DNA of 64,000 nt, taken from Pseudorhodoferax soli (GTDB lineage: Bacteria; Pseudomonadota; Gammaproteobacteria; Burkholderiales; Burkholderiaceae_C). A model generated the notes under the pieces. That model was not told where the DNA came from. It did no database searches and worked only from the letters and a program-made list of their open reading frames with translations. This document shows positions 54,178 to 62,709 of the stretch, piece by piece (within the stretch, counting starts at the first letter, position 1; each line of letters opens with the position of its first letter). Location of the stretch: NCBI RefSeq assembly GCF_003337555.1, contig NZ_QPJK01000008.1:1-64000 (forward strand). The letters are read 5' to 3'. Made by a program: the position numbers and the translations under genes.

Positions 54178-56363
54178 GGTGCGGCCTCGCCGGTGCTGTC
54201 GTCGGCGCCGGTGGCCACCGCGTCAGGCTCGGCCGGAGCGGCGTCATCCAGCAGGTCGTCGGGCAAGGCAGCCTCCTGCAAGGCTGGGGAACTGGTGAAC
54301 TCCCACCATTGCGTGGCCTCGCTGTAGCTCTGACGCATGTACCCAGCCAGTTGCTGCAAGTCCGCCGGCATCACTTCATCGGGGTCAGGCGCTGGCAGTG
54401 GCATCCGGACCTTCCAGAGCTGACCACCCTGCAGCAGCGCGAAGCATTGGCCTTTGGGCAGGCCGACGACGTGGGATGGCTCGATCATCGGCACGCTCGA
54501 CATGCTGATGCGGTCTTGCGTGTTGCTGGTGAAGTCCGTCGTCCCGCGGATGTCCGAGGCATCGGTCGCGCCGGAGACGATGGTGGTGGTATAGACCTCC
54601 ACCTTGGGCAATTGACGGGTCAACAATTCCGCGGTGGCGGTTTCCCGAACCCGCAGCATGAACAGGTTGTTGAAGTTGCCGATCACCTGGCCGGCCTTCG
54701 CGCGGTTGCCGATGCGGGCCTCGATGTCCGAGAGCGTCTGCGTATACGCGGTCACCTGCAGCCCGGCACCGCCGCCCTTGTTGATAAGGGGGATGAACTC
54801 GTCGCCCATCAGTTCGTTGAACTCGTCGGCATGGACGTTGATGGGAATGCGCGTGCCAGCCGAGGCACCCGGCAGGCCGTCGTCGATCCCGTGCTTGTAG
54901 ATGTGCCCGGCTACCGACACCAGGTCGGAGAACATGGAGTTGCCGACCGCCGCGGCGACTTCAGCATCCGACAGCGCATCCAGGCCGACATAGACCACGG
55001 CGCGCTTCCTGATGACTTGCATCCAGTCGAAGATCGGGCGCGCGTCAGACAGGTCGGAGTAATTCGGCGCCAGGAGTTGGGCGATCTTGCCGCTGGTGAG
55101 CTTTTCCAGCAGCGGCAGCAGCGATGCAACGATCTTGTCGAAGTAGGTCTTGTCGTAGCGCACCGCCGAGCGCAGGCCATCGAGCACAGGGTCGTAGTTG
55201 CGCGCCTGGGAGAGGTATTGCTCCAGCGCCACCACACGCTTCTCGCGCCCGATCATGTTCCTTGGGATGTTCTTCTCGTTGAGCTTGGCCTCGATCTGGA
55301 CGATCACCTCCCAGGTCTTGGGCTCGGTCTTGGCGAAGTAGTGTTGGGCGTACTCCATGAACAGCGCGTCGATGTTGATTACGTGCCGCTGGATCAGCAT
55401 GTAGTCCGGGCGCTGCCCCAGTTCCACCAATGCGCGCGCAATGATGTTGACGAAGCGCCATGCGAACTCGCGGAACGCTGCACTGTTGCCCTCGCCGGAG
55501 AGTTGCCCGGCAATGCGCGTGGCGACTTCACTGATGCGTCCGAAGCGCCCCACCGCGTTGTAGCGTGCAGAGAACTCGGGCCAGCCGAGGTGAAAGACGT
55601 AGAACTCGCCCTCGCGACCCGCTCGCTTGGCTTCGACGTACATGCGTTTCAAGAGATCCGCGTCGCCCTTGGGGTCGATGACGATCACGACCTCATGCTC
55701 ACCGTCTGCATTCGTGCGACGGATGTCCTGGGTGACGAACAACTCGGCCAGCCGCGTCTTCCCCACGCGCGTGGTGCCCAGCACCAGCGAATGGCCGACG
55801 CGCTCACCCAGTGGCAGGCTGACGTCGACCTCGTCGGGTTCGATGCCGTGCAATCGCGGCAGGCCGCCTACCGGTGGCAGTGGCCGCACGGGGTTGAATG
55901 ACACATCCCAGCCCGTGAGCCGTACGAGGCGAGACAGTGGAAACGGTGCGAACTCCAGCCGCTCCTCCAGGCGTCGCGCCAGCCGGTATGCCGGTGTTGG
56001 CTCGACGTAGCGGCGAAATTCCGGCCGGTACGTCTGCATCAGCCTGTGGGTGTGCTTCTGTTCCCACAGGAAACCGCGCCCCACGAACAGGCGCTGCTGG
56101 CTGACCGGCACGTCCCTGCTCGTCATCACGTAGCGCGGCAGGCGCCGGATGTTGCGGCGGTAGCGCAGGATCACCCGCGCATCGCGGTAGCGGATCGCGC
56201 CATAGGCGCCGAACGCCAGTGCGGCACCGACGCCCATGGCTGGGCTCAGCGCGAGCGACCACGGGGCCACCAGGGACAGAAACGCGGCGCCCGCACATGC
56301 CGCGACGGTGTATAGCTCCACCGCTGGGCGCAACAGGACTTCGACGGGCTGTTTCCCCGACAT
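54174..56363 (-). CDS. traD: Coupling protein TraD, SXT/TOL type
   Basis: 729 residues. Two membrane segments in the first 60 residues, Walker A GTTRVGKTRLAELF near residue 193, Walker B region EVVIVIDPKGDADLL near 225, and PINVHADEFNELMGDEFI near 515. Links the relaxosome to the secretion channel and drives DNA export. Fits TIGR03743. It follows the PFL_4695-type gene. Confidence 0.95.
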   Translation of the reverse strand: MSGKQPVEVLLRPAVELYTVAACAGAAFLSLVAPWSLALSPAMGVGAALAFGAYGAIRYRDARVILRYRRNIRRLPRYVMTSRDVPVSQQRLFVGRGFLWEQKHTHRLMQTYRPEFRRYVEPTPAYRLARRLEERLEFAPFPLSRLVRLTGWDVSFNPVRPLPPVGGLPRLHGIEPDEVDVSLPLGERVGHSLVLGTTRVGKTRLAELFVTQDIRRTNADGEHEVVIVIDPKGDADLLKRMYVEAKRAGREGEFYVFHLGWPEFSARYNAVGRFGRISEVATRIAGQLSGEGNSAAFREFAWRFVNIIARALVELGQRPDYMLIQRHVINIDALFMEYAQHYFAKTEPKTWEVIVQIEAKLNEKNIPRNMIGREKRVVALEQYLSQARNYDPVLDGLRSAVRYDKTYFDKIVASLLPLLEKLTSGKIAQLLAPNYSDLSDARPIFDWMQVIRKRAVVYVGLDALSDAEVAAAVGNSMFSDLVSVAGHIYKHGIDDGLPGASAGTRIPINVHADEFNELMGDEFIPLINKGGGAGLQVTAYTQTLSDIEARIGNRAKAGQVIGNFNNLFMLRVRETATAELLTRQLPKVEVYTTTIVSGATDASDIRGTTDFTSNTQDRISMSSVPMIEPSHVVGLPKGQCFALLQGGQLWKVRMPLPAPDPDEVMPADLQQLAGYMRQSYSEATQWWEFTSSPALQEAALPDDLLDDAAPAEPDAVATGADDSTGEAAP

Positions 56364-56367
56364 GGCC

Positions 56368-56907
56368 TCATTGCTCGATGCCGGTCGCCGTGATCAGCGC
56401 CGGGTAGTGCCGCAGGCCCAGGCGTTCGGCCAGATCATCGCCGGCCACGGGGGCCATCGGCACGCCAGGCGCCAGTGCGCGCAACCGCGCCAAAGCCTGC
56501 GCGGTCTCGACATTGACCACCAGGCCGACCGCGCCGCGGTCGTGCAGCGACGCCGCGTGACGGCGCAGCCAGGCTTGCGAGGTCTCATCGTCGCCGATGA
56601 CCACGAAAGGCCGCAGGCCCGGTGCCTCGATCACGCGCCGCGCGACGAAGCCGGGCATCAGCTTCGCGCTGCGTACCGGCAGCATCGCTGCCTCGTCAGC
56701 GGGGGTGGCGGGAATCTGCGGCGTCGGAATGGGAGGCCGCAACGCGCTGTTGGCGCGTGGCTGCAGGTTAAGCGCTTCGTAGTACGGCAGCGCCGACGCG
56801 CCGCCGCGGTCCTCGACCACGATCAGCGGTTCGGCGGCATGCGCGACCAACGGCAGCGCCGCCAGCAGCGCGAGCAGGCCCCGCAGGGTCCAGAGCGGTT
56901 TCGTCAT
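56368..56907 (-). CDS. ICE protein, PFL_4695 family (DUF2859)
   Basis: 179 residues. A signal peptide (LLALLAALPLVAHA), then PLIVVEDRGGASALPYYEALN and a C-terminal GVPMAPVAGDDLAERLGLRHYPALIT. The fold looks thioredoxin-like without cysteines. Fits TIGR03765. It starts four bases inside the transglycosylase stop. Confidence 0.88.
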   Translation of the reverse strand: MTKPLWTLRGLLALLAALPLVAHAAEPLIVVEDRGGASALPYYEALNLQPRANSALRPPIPTPQIPATPADEAAMLPVRSAKLMPGFVARRVIEAPGLRPFVVIGDDETSQAWLRRHAASLHDRGAVGLVVNVETAQALARLRALAPGVPMAPVAGDDLAERLGLRHYPALITATGIEQ

Positions 56908-57494
56908 GGGGTCGACTCCTGACGCACGGCTCGCGCCGTGGCGATTGAGTGCGTGCCCTGCACGCGGGCGAGGTGTCGGGATACGCTGCGTCGATAGCGG
57001 GCGGCAGGCTCACCGCCCGCGGGCCGGTGGTAGCGGCCCATGGCCAGCAGCCAGTCTTCACCGGGGGTGTACTGCTCCTTGAGGATCTCGGCGGCGCTGG
57101 CGAGATTGCGGTACGGGTCCAACAAGTCGCAGGCATGGGTGTAGCGGTGCGGGTGGTAGCCCAGGTTGATCTGGCCCAGGCCCGCGTCGATGCGCGTGGG
57201 TGGCGTAGATCGCATCGCCTGCTGCAAACCGGCGCAGGCATCGGCACGGGTGGCGAAGCGCCGCGACTGGCCGGCGACATTCAGGGTCCACGGCCATGGG
57301 ACGATGCGTCCATTGCGTCGCATGCCGCTCTCCTGCAAGGCCACGGCGTAGAGCACCGTCGAGGGAATGCCCGCGCGCTGTGCGGCAAGCTCGTAGGCCG
57401 GTGGCGGAACCTCCTGGGCATGGGCGGCGCAGGCGAACAGGCCCGCAGTGAGCGCCAGTGCGCGCAGCAGCGCCGTTACGGCTGGCGTTGCCAT
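56904..57494 (-). CDS. Lytic transglycosylase (SLT domain) of the transfer system
   Basis: 196 residues from the ATG at 57494. A signal peptide (LLRALALTAGLFACAAHA), then AYELAAQRAGIPSTVLYAVALQESG with the catalytic Glu, and the SLT motif GLGQINLGYHPHRY. It opens peptidoglycan for the channel, the role of VirB1 homologues. Overlaps the PFL_4693-type gene by 19 bp. Confidence 0.92.
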   Translation of the reverse strand: MATPAVTALLRALALTAGLFACAAHAQEVPPPAYELAAQRAGIPSTVLYAVALQESGMRRNGRIVPWPWTLNVAGQSRRFATRADACAGLQQAMRSTPPTRIDAGLGQINLGYHPHRYTHACDLLDPYRNLASAAEILKEQYTPGEDWLLAMGRYHRPAGGEPAARYRRSVSRHLARVQGTHSIATARAVRQESTP

Positions 57495-58201
57495 TGGCCG
57501 TTCACTTCGCGCACAACCGCAGGCAAATCGCCGGGCAGGCTCAGCGACAGCCAGCGGCCGCCGTCGTGGTTGAGCGTGATGCCGCCGCTGCGCACCCGGG
57601 CCGGGTCGATCTGGGCGCGCTTGGCCCAGTCGCGGATGCGCGCATCGTCCTGGCGGCTGCCGACCATGTAAAGGTCGAACTCGGCACCCGAGGATTGCAG
57701 GCGTTGGACGAGTTGCCCGCAAGCCGCGCAGCCGTCCTTGATGAACACTGCCGTGCGACCGCTGCCCCGCGCAGCGGCGGCGCCTGGCCTCTCGTCAGAC
57801 AGGTTCACCCGCTGCATGCCGGGGTTCAGGCGCTGCCAGGCCTCGTCGTAGGCGCGCTGGTACGCGAGCAGCTTCTCCACGCGGCGCGCTTCGACTTGCA
57901 CCTGCAGCTCTGCGTAGCGCCGCCGTTCTTCGTCGGTGCGCGCCTCGATGCCCAGGGCGGACAGCGGGTCCAGATTTGGCGAGTAGATGCCCAGCGGCCC
58001 ATCCATCAAGTCGCGATAGCGCGCCCATTCCTGCGGTTGCAGGCCCCATTCGCCTGCCACCCGGTCGTCCAGGATGCGGGCGGCCAGCGGGCGCTCCTGG
58101 CTCTGCGCATTGCGGGCGGGGGTCGTGGCGGGCTGCTGCGCCCAGGCGGGCAACTGCATGGAGCCCAGCAGGAACGCGTACAGGATGATCGACGGCTTCA
58201 T
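57476..58201 (-). CDS. ICE protein, PFL_4693 family, thioredoxin-like
   Basis: 241 residues from the ATG at 58201. Signal peptide, a helical middle (EWGLQPQEWARYRDLMDGPLG), and a C-terminal thioredoxin-like part with FIKDGCAACGQLVQRL, an unusual CAAC pair. Fits TIGR03759. With the DsbA-like protein at 44809 it gives the transfer system two redox-active exported proteins of its own. Confidence 0.85.
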   Translation of the reverse strand: MKPSIILYAFLLGSMQLPAWAQQPATTPARNAQSQERPLAARILDDRVAGEWGLQPQEWARYRDLMDGPLGIYSPNLDPLSALGIEARTDEERRRYAELQVQVEARRVEKLLAYQRAYDEAWQRLNPGMQRVNLSDERPGAAAARGSGRTAVFIKDGCAACGQLVQRLQSSGAEFDLYMVGSRQDDARIRDWAKRAQIDPARVRSGGITLNHDGGRWLSLSLPGDLPAVVREVNGQWQRQP

Positions 58202-58215
58202 GTGGTGGGCTCCGG

Positions 58216-58860
58216 TCAAGGAATCGCCACGCGACGGGTCTGGTCGCCGGCCTGGAACACCGCGGCATTGCCCTCGATCGCCTGCAGGCGCCACGGACCC
58301 AGCGCATCACCCGGCAGCAGCACCTGGAGCTGATCGGGCGTGAAATCTCCGGCACTCGGGGCGACGGACACGCTGCGCTGACCCGCGCGCAGCTCAGCGC
58401 CGACGACACGAAATGGCAGCGGCGGCGGTTCGGACTTGGCGGTGGCCGGTTGGCTCGGGGTGCGCCGCTGGGTAGGCGCCGCTGCACGCGCAGTCGCTTG
58501 GCGCACCTTGATCTGCTCGACTTCGGTACGCAGCGCCTGAACGTCCTCGGCGGTGGCATAGCCACCCAGCGCCTGTTCGGCTTGAACGATGCGCGCCTCC
58601 ATTGCCTGCCGAGCGTCTTGCAGGCCTGCGGCGGTGGCGGCTGCGGGCTGCTGCTGCAAGGCCCGCGTGGTCTCGGCCAGCCCGGTCACCTGGGCTTCGA
58701 GGCGCTGCAACCGGACATCGAGCTGCTGCTGGTCGGCCTGATCGGTCATCGTCTGGTGGCCCAGGATCGCGAAGACACTGAGACCCAGCAGCCAAAGCCA
58801 GAGCAGGCTTTGCAACACCACGGCGGCGGTCGGGCGCCGGAGCGGCTGTGCCGCGTTCAT
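58216..58860 (-). CDS. ICE membrane coiled-coil protein with PilP-like ending
   Basis: 214 residues. One membrane helix (LLWLWLLGLSVFAILG), then a coiled coil of about 38-125 rich in Gln and Ala, a Pro-rich linker, and a small beta domain (FRVVGAELRAGQRSVSVAP...LLPGDALGPWRLQAIEGNAAVFQAG). This ending resembles pilus-assembly PilP-type domains. No named family is certain. It overlaps the PilL-type gene by four bases. Confidence 0.65.
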   Translation of the reverse strand: MNAAQPLRRPTAAVVLQSLLWLWLLGLSVFAILGHQTMTDQADQQQLDVRLQRLEAQVTGLAETTRALQQQPAAATAAGLQDARQAMEARIVQAEQALGGYATAEDVQALRTEVEQIKVRQATARAAAPTQRRTPSQPATAKSEPPPLPFRVVGAELRAGQRSVSVAPSAGDFTPDQLQVLLPGDALGPWRLQAIEGNAAVFQAGDQTRRVAIP

Positions 58861-59423
58861 GGCTGGCCTCCCGCAAAGGGGAACGTCTGCACGGCCTCGG
58901 CAGCAGGCGGCTCGGACACCGGCTCGGCACCGGTGTCGCGACCAGGCCGCTCGAAGCAGACCTGCCGCGTCCGGTCATCGGCGTGCAGTTCCCAAGCCGG
59001 ACCGGCCAGGGTGAGCAGTGCATCGCGCAAGGTCATGGGGCCGAGATGCAAGTGCGCCGCCGGCAGCGGCAGCGCGTACAGCTCGATCACCGCATGCGGG
59101 GTCTCGCAAAGCTGGTAGCCGCTGCGTTTGAGCACATGCCGCAGCCCGTCGCCGACCGTGGCGCGGACCTCCTCGGGCATGGACACGTCGATGGTCTGCA
59201 CCAGCAGATCGCGCTGCGCCGCCATCGGCGCCAGCTCCACCAGGGTGTAGCGGCCATAGCGCACGACGGGAATGAACTCGGGCGGTGCAGCCTCGGGCGC
59301 GGGTGGGACGTCCTCGACGGTGCTGGCGGCCAGCGGCGGTGGCGTGGTCGCGCAGCCGCTGGCCAAGGCTGCGGCCAGGAGGCTGGTACCGACCAGACAC
59401 CGGGATACATGGATTGCAGGCAT
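58857..59423 (-). CDS. PilL-type transfer lipoprotein (TIGR03748)
   Basis: 188 residues. Lipobox LAAALASGCATTPP, then VRYGRYTLVELAPMAAQRDLLVQTIDVSMPEEVRATVGDGLRHVLKRSGY, the conserved block of the PilL N-terminal domain in these ICEs, and a STN-like MTLRDALLTLAGPAWEL. It is the first gene of the T4SS operon as seen here. The operon promoter must lie in the 168 bp between it and the divergent arsR. Confidence 0.88.
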   Translation of the reverse strand: MPAIHVSRCLVGTSLLAAALASGCATTPPPLAASTVEDVPPAPEAAPPEFIPVVRYGRYTLVELAPMAAQRDLLVQTIDVSMPEEVRATVGDGLRHVLKRSGYQLCETPHAVIELYALPLPAAHLHLGPMTLRDALLTLAGPAWELHADDRTRQVCFERPGRDTGAEPVSEPPAAEAVQTFPFAGGQP

Positions 59424-59554
59424 GGCATCGGCTCTTCTGTTGCGATGCCGATACCTTGGCTGCGCGCGGCTGCGCGGTCAGTCAGAAATGCGAACTGGGG
59501 GGTGCCCGCTTTTGCAGTCCAACACATAGCGCAACCCGCAAATCCAACTGTGGT

Positions 59555-59590
59555 TTGCACATTAATTCTATAAATGTTGTATTATCGAAT
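59555..59590 (+). promoter_or_regulatory. ars promoter and ArsR operator
   Basis: TTGCAC (59555-59560) and TATTAT (59580-59585) with 19 bp between could be -35 and -10. Overlapping them, ATTCTATAA (59565-59573) and TTATCGAAT (59582-59590) form an inverted repeat with eight of nine pairs, the shape of an ArsR operator. It ends one base before the arsR ATG, so the message may be leaderless or nearly so. Confidence 0.55.
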
Positions 59591-59591
59591 A

Positions 59592-59912
59592 ATGAAAGAG
59601 GATCAAGCCATTTCCGCCTTAAACGCCCTGGCTCACACCCAGCGCCTGCGCGTGTTCCGCGCCTTGGTCGTTGCTGGCCCGGGCGGACTGACGCCGAGCA
59701 CGCTAGCTGACCAGCTCGACGTGGCCCGCAACACCTTGTCCTTCCACTTGAAGGAACTGGCCCATGCTGGCCTCGTCAGCATCGAGCAGCAGGGCCGCAA
59801 CCTGATTTATCGCGCCGAGTACGGCCGCATGGACGGTCTGATCGGTTACCTGACCGAGCATTGCTGCCAAGGTGGCGTATGCGAGGTTTCTCCATCCAAG
59901 ACCTGCTGCTGA
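59592..59912 (+). CDS. arsR: ArsR-family arsenite-responsive repressor
   Basis: 106 residues. Winged helix ALNALAHTQRLRVFRALV...NTLSFHLKELAHAGLV. The classical ELCVCDL metal site on the recognition helix is absent. Instead, a C-terminal cluster HCCQGGVCEVSPSKTCC offers five cysteines, as in ArsR types whose arsenite site is at the C-terminus. First gene of the operon; the arsC ATG comes two bases after its stop. Confidence 0.92.
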   Translation: MKEDQAISALNALAHTQRLRVFRALVVAGPGGLTPSTLADQLDVARNTLSFHLKELAHAGLVSIEQQGRNLIYRAEYGRMDGLIGYLTEHCCQGGVCEVSPSKTCC

Positions 59913-59914
59913 CC

Positions 59915-60409
59915 ATGACCGATACCACTTACAACGCCTTGTTCATCTGTACGGGCAATTCGGCCCGCTCCATCCTCGCCGAAGGCATCCTCAACGACAT
60001 GGGCCAAGGGCGGTTTCACGCCTGGTCGGCAGGTAGCCATCCGAAAGGCGAAGTTCACCCGCTGGCACTCGCCACGCTGGAGCGGCTGCACCTTCCGACA
60101 ACGGGCTACCGCAGCAAGAGCTGGGACGAGTTCGTGAAGCCCGATGCGCCGGTGTTCGATTTCATCTTCACCGTCTGCGACAACGCAGCCGGCGAGGCGT
60201 GTCCGCTGTGGCCGGGCAAGCCGGTGTCGGCGCATTGGGGCGTGCCTGACCCGGCAGCCGTGGAAGGCACCCTGGAACGACAAAGCAAGGCGTTCTTCGA
60301 TACCGCCATGACGCTGCGCCGACGTATCGAGTTGTTCCTGTCGCTTCCGATCAAGAGTCTCGATGCCATGTCGTTGCAGCGTGAACTGCGCGACATCGGC
60401 CGCCAGTGA
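59915..60409 (+). CDS. arsC: Arsenate reductase, thioredoxin-coupled (LMW-phosphatase fold)
   Basis: 164 residues. P-loop CTGNSARS with Cys12, and two further cysteines, Cys88 (TVCDN) and Cys96 (EACPLW), about where the B. subtilis enzyme has its relay pair (Cys82 and Cys89). This type is reduced by thioredoxin, and a trxA/trxB pair lies in the same ICE. Reduces arsenate to arsenite for export. The acr3 start lies 10 bp downstream. Confidence 0.92.
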   Translation: MTDTTYNALFICTGNSARSILAEGILNDMGQGRFHAWSAGSHPKGEVHPLALATLERLHLPTTGYRSKSWDEFVKPDAPVFDFIFTVCDNAAGEACPLWPGKPVSAHWGVPDPAAVEGTLERQSKAFFDTAMTLRRRIELFLSLPIKSLDAMSLQRELRDIGRQ

Positions 60410-60419
60410 GGCCCGCCCG

Positions 60420-61496
60420 ATGAGCGCAACCGATACTGCCGGCCCCGCGCCAGCAAACTCCGCCATGAGCGGCTTTGAGCGTTACCTGACGCTATGGGTG
60501 GCGGTGTGCATCATCGCGGGGATCGCTCTGGGCCAGTTCGCGCCCGCCGCATTCCAGGCCATCGGCCGCATGGAGATTGCCAAGGTCAACCTGCCGGTCG
60601 GCCTGCTGATCTGGGTAATGATCATCCCCATGCTGCTGAAGGTGGACTTCGCCGCGCTTGGCCAGGTGCGCCAGCATTGGCGGGGCATGGGGGTCACGCT
60701 GTTCATCAATTGGGCCGTCAAGCCGTTCTCAATGGCGTTGCTGGCGTGGATCTTCATCCGCCACGTCTTTGCCGACTGGCTGCCCGCCGATCAGCTCGAC
60801 AGCTATATCGCCGGCCTGATCCTGCTGGCTGCTGCACCGTGTACCGCAATGGTTTTCGTTTGGAGTCGGCTGACTGGCGGTGATCCGGTATTTACGCTGT
60901 CGCAAGTGGCCTTGAACGACACCATCATGGTGTTCGCCTTCGCACCCATCGTCGGCCTGCTGCTGGGCCTGTCGTCGATCACGGTGCCGTGGGACACCTT
61001 GCTGGTGTCGGTGGGTTTGTACATCGTCATTCCGGTCATCCTGGCCCAGCTCTGGCGCCGGGCGCTGCTGCGCAAGGGGCAGGCCGTGTTCGACAGGGCA
61101 CTGGAACGCATCGGCCCATTGTCCATCGCCGCGCTGTTGCTGACGCTGGTGCTGCTGTTCGCCTTCCAGGGCGAGGCCATCATCCGGCAGCCGCTGGTGA
61201 TCGCCATGCTGGCGGTGCCGATCCTGATCCAGGTGTTCTTCAATTCCGGTCTGGCGTACTGGCTCAACCGCCAGGTGGGCGAAAAGCACTGCGTCGCTGG
61301 GCCATCCGCGTTGATTGGTGCCAGCAACTTCTTCGAGCTGGCCGTGGCCGCCGCCATCAGCCTGTTCGGCTTCCATTCCGGCGCAGCACTCGCAACAGTG
61401 GTCGGCGTGCTCATCGAGGTGCCGGTCATGCTGCTGGTGGTGCGCGTGGTCAATCGCTCACGCGGCTGGTACGAACGCCGCGCGACCACTTCGTAA
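60420..61496 (+). CDS. Arsenite efflux transporter, ACR3 family
   Basis: 358 residues, ten membrane helices. Diagnostic ACR3 features: FERYLTLWVAVCIIAGIALG at the start, the conserved cysteine in AAPCTAMVFVWSRLTGGDP, and FELAVAAAISLFGFHSGAALATVVGVLIEVPVMLLVV near the end. Exports arsenite with the proton gradient. It is usually annotated as arsB in such operons, but belongs to ACR3 rather than to ArsB. Confidence 0.95.
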   Translation: MSATDTAGPAPANSAMSGFERYLTLWVAVCIIAGIALGQFAPAAFQAIGRMEIAKVNLPVGLLIWVMIIPMLLKVDFAALGQVRQHWRGMGVTLFINWAVKPFSMALLAWIFIRHVFADWLPADQLDSYIAGLILLAAAPCTAMVFVWSRLTGGDPVFTLSQVALNDTIMVFAFAPIVGLLLGLSSITVPWDTLLVSVGLYIVIPVILAQLWRRALLRKGQAVFDRALERIGPLSIAALLLTLVLLFAFQGEAIIRQPLVIAMLAVPILIQVFFNSGLAYWLNRQVGEKHCVAGPSALIGASNFFELAVAAAISLFGFHSGAALATVVGVLIEVPVMLLVVRVVNRSRGWYERRATTS

Positions 61497-61512
61497 CCTC
61501 CAAGAGGCATCC

Positions 61513-61935
61513 ATGAGCACCATCACGATCTACCACAACCCAGCCTGCGGCACCTCGCGCAACGTGCTGGGCCTGATCCGCAACAGCGGCGAGGAACCGA
61601 CCATCATCGAGTACCTGAAAACGCCGCCCGACCGCGACACGCTCCAGGCGCTGATCGCGGCGATGGGCGTGCCGGTGCGAGACGTGCTGCGCGAGAAAGG
61701 CACGCCCTATGCCGACCTCGACCTGGGCAACCCGAAGTGGAGCGACGACGACCTGATCGGCTTCATGCTCCAGCATCCCATCCTCATCAACCGGCCTATC
61801 GTGGTCACGCCGCTAGGCACGCGCCTGTGCCGGCCTTCGGAAGCCGTGCTCGACCTGCTGCCGCAGCCGCAGCGCGGCGCGTTCAACAAGGAAGACGGCG
61901 AGCCGGTGGTCGATCAGGACGGCCGCCGTGTCTGA
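61513..61935 (+). CDS. arsC: Arsenate reductase, glutaredoxin-coupled type
   Basis: 140 residues. [12 protein letters not shown] with catalytic Cys12, then [18 protein letters not shown] with the three-arginine region of the E. coli R773 ArsC type. This enzyme uses glutathione and glutaredoxin. It is unrelated in fold to the first ArsC of this operon, so the operon can draw on two separate reductant systems. Its last eight bases overlap arsH. Confidence 0.94.
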   Translation: MSTITIYHNPACGTSRNVLGLIRNSGEEPTIIEYLKTPPDRDTLQALIAAMGVPVRDVLREKGTPYADLDLGNPKWSDDDLIGFMLQHPILINRPIVVTPLGTRLCRPSEAVLDLLPQPQRGAFNKEDGEPVVDQDGRRV

Positions 61936-62650
61936 ATCTCGTCTCGACCTGCCGAACATCGACACGGCGCTGTTCCAGCAACCGGACACCGAACATCTGT
62001 TCGCGCCGGCACGGGCCACGCACGCGCCGCGCTTCCTGCTGCTCTATGGTTCGCTGCGCGAACGCTCGTTCAGCCGCCTCGCAGCCGAAGAAGCCGCACG
62101 CATCTTGCGGGCGCTGGGCGGCGAGACCCGATTGTTCAATCCGTCCGGGCTGCCTCTGGTGGACGATGCGCCGGCCGATCACCCGAAGGTCAAGGAACTG
62201 CACGAACTGGTGCAATGGGCCGAGGGCATGGTGTGGAGTTCGCCGGAGCGCCACGGCGCGATGACCGGCCTGATGAAGACCCAAATCGACTGGATTCCGC
62301 TGTCGGTCGGCGCGGTGCGCCCGACCCAGGGCAAGACGCTGGCGGTGATGCAGGTATCGGGCGGCTCGCAGTCGTTCAACGCCGTCAACCAGATGCGCGT
62401 GCTGGGCCGCTGGATGCGGATGCTGACCATCCCGAACCAGTCCTCGGTCGCCAAGGCGTACCAGGAGTTCGACGAGGCCGGACGCATGAAGCCCTCGGCC
62501 TACTACGACCGCGTGGTGGACGTGATGGAAGAACTGATGAAGTTCACGCTGCTCACGCGCGACGTGGCGCCGTATCTGGTGGATCGTTACAGCGAGCGCA
62601 AGGAAAGCGCTGAATCACTGTCCAGGCGTGTACGGCAAGGTGCAATTTGA
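61928..62650 (+). CDS. arsH: ArsH NADPH-dependent flavin oxidoreductase
   Basis: 240 residues. Flavodoxin-like fold with FMN-loop [24 protein letters not shown] and [27 protein letters not shown], typical of ArsH, which oxidises trivalent organoarsenicals and reduces some other compounds with NADPH. Last gene of the operon; the stop is 59 bp from the helicase end, with a hairpin terminator between. Confidence 0.94.
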   Translation: MSESRLDLPNIDTALFQQPDTEHLFAPARATHAPRFLLLYGSLRERSFSRLAAEEAARILRALGGETRLFNPSGLPLVDDAPADHPKVKELHELVQWAEGMVWSSPERHGAMTGLMKTQIDWIPLSVGAVRPTQGKTLAVMQVSGGSQSFNAVNQMRVLGRWMRMLTIPNQSSVAKAYQEFDEAGRMKPSAYYDRVVDVMEELMKFTLLTRDVAPYLVDRYSERKESAESLSRRVRQGAI

Positions 62651-62665
62651 CGCTGCGAGGCGCTG

Positions 62666-62697
62666 AAAAAAGAGCCGACGACCTCTCGGTCGTCGGC
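62666..62697 (-). terminator. Intrinsic terminator between arsH and the helicase gene
   Basis: GCCGACGACC-TCTC-GGTCGTCGGC is a perfect 10-bp stem with a four-base loop (62674-62697). On the minus strand it is followed by TCTTTTTT, so it should end transcripts of the helicase gene at 62710. On the plus strand the T-run is missing, but the stem might still slow ars transcripts. Confidence 0.85.
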
Positions 62698-62709
62698 ATT
62701 GCGTGAAGT

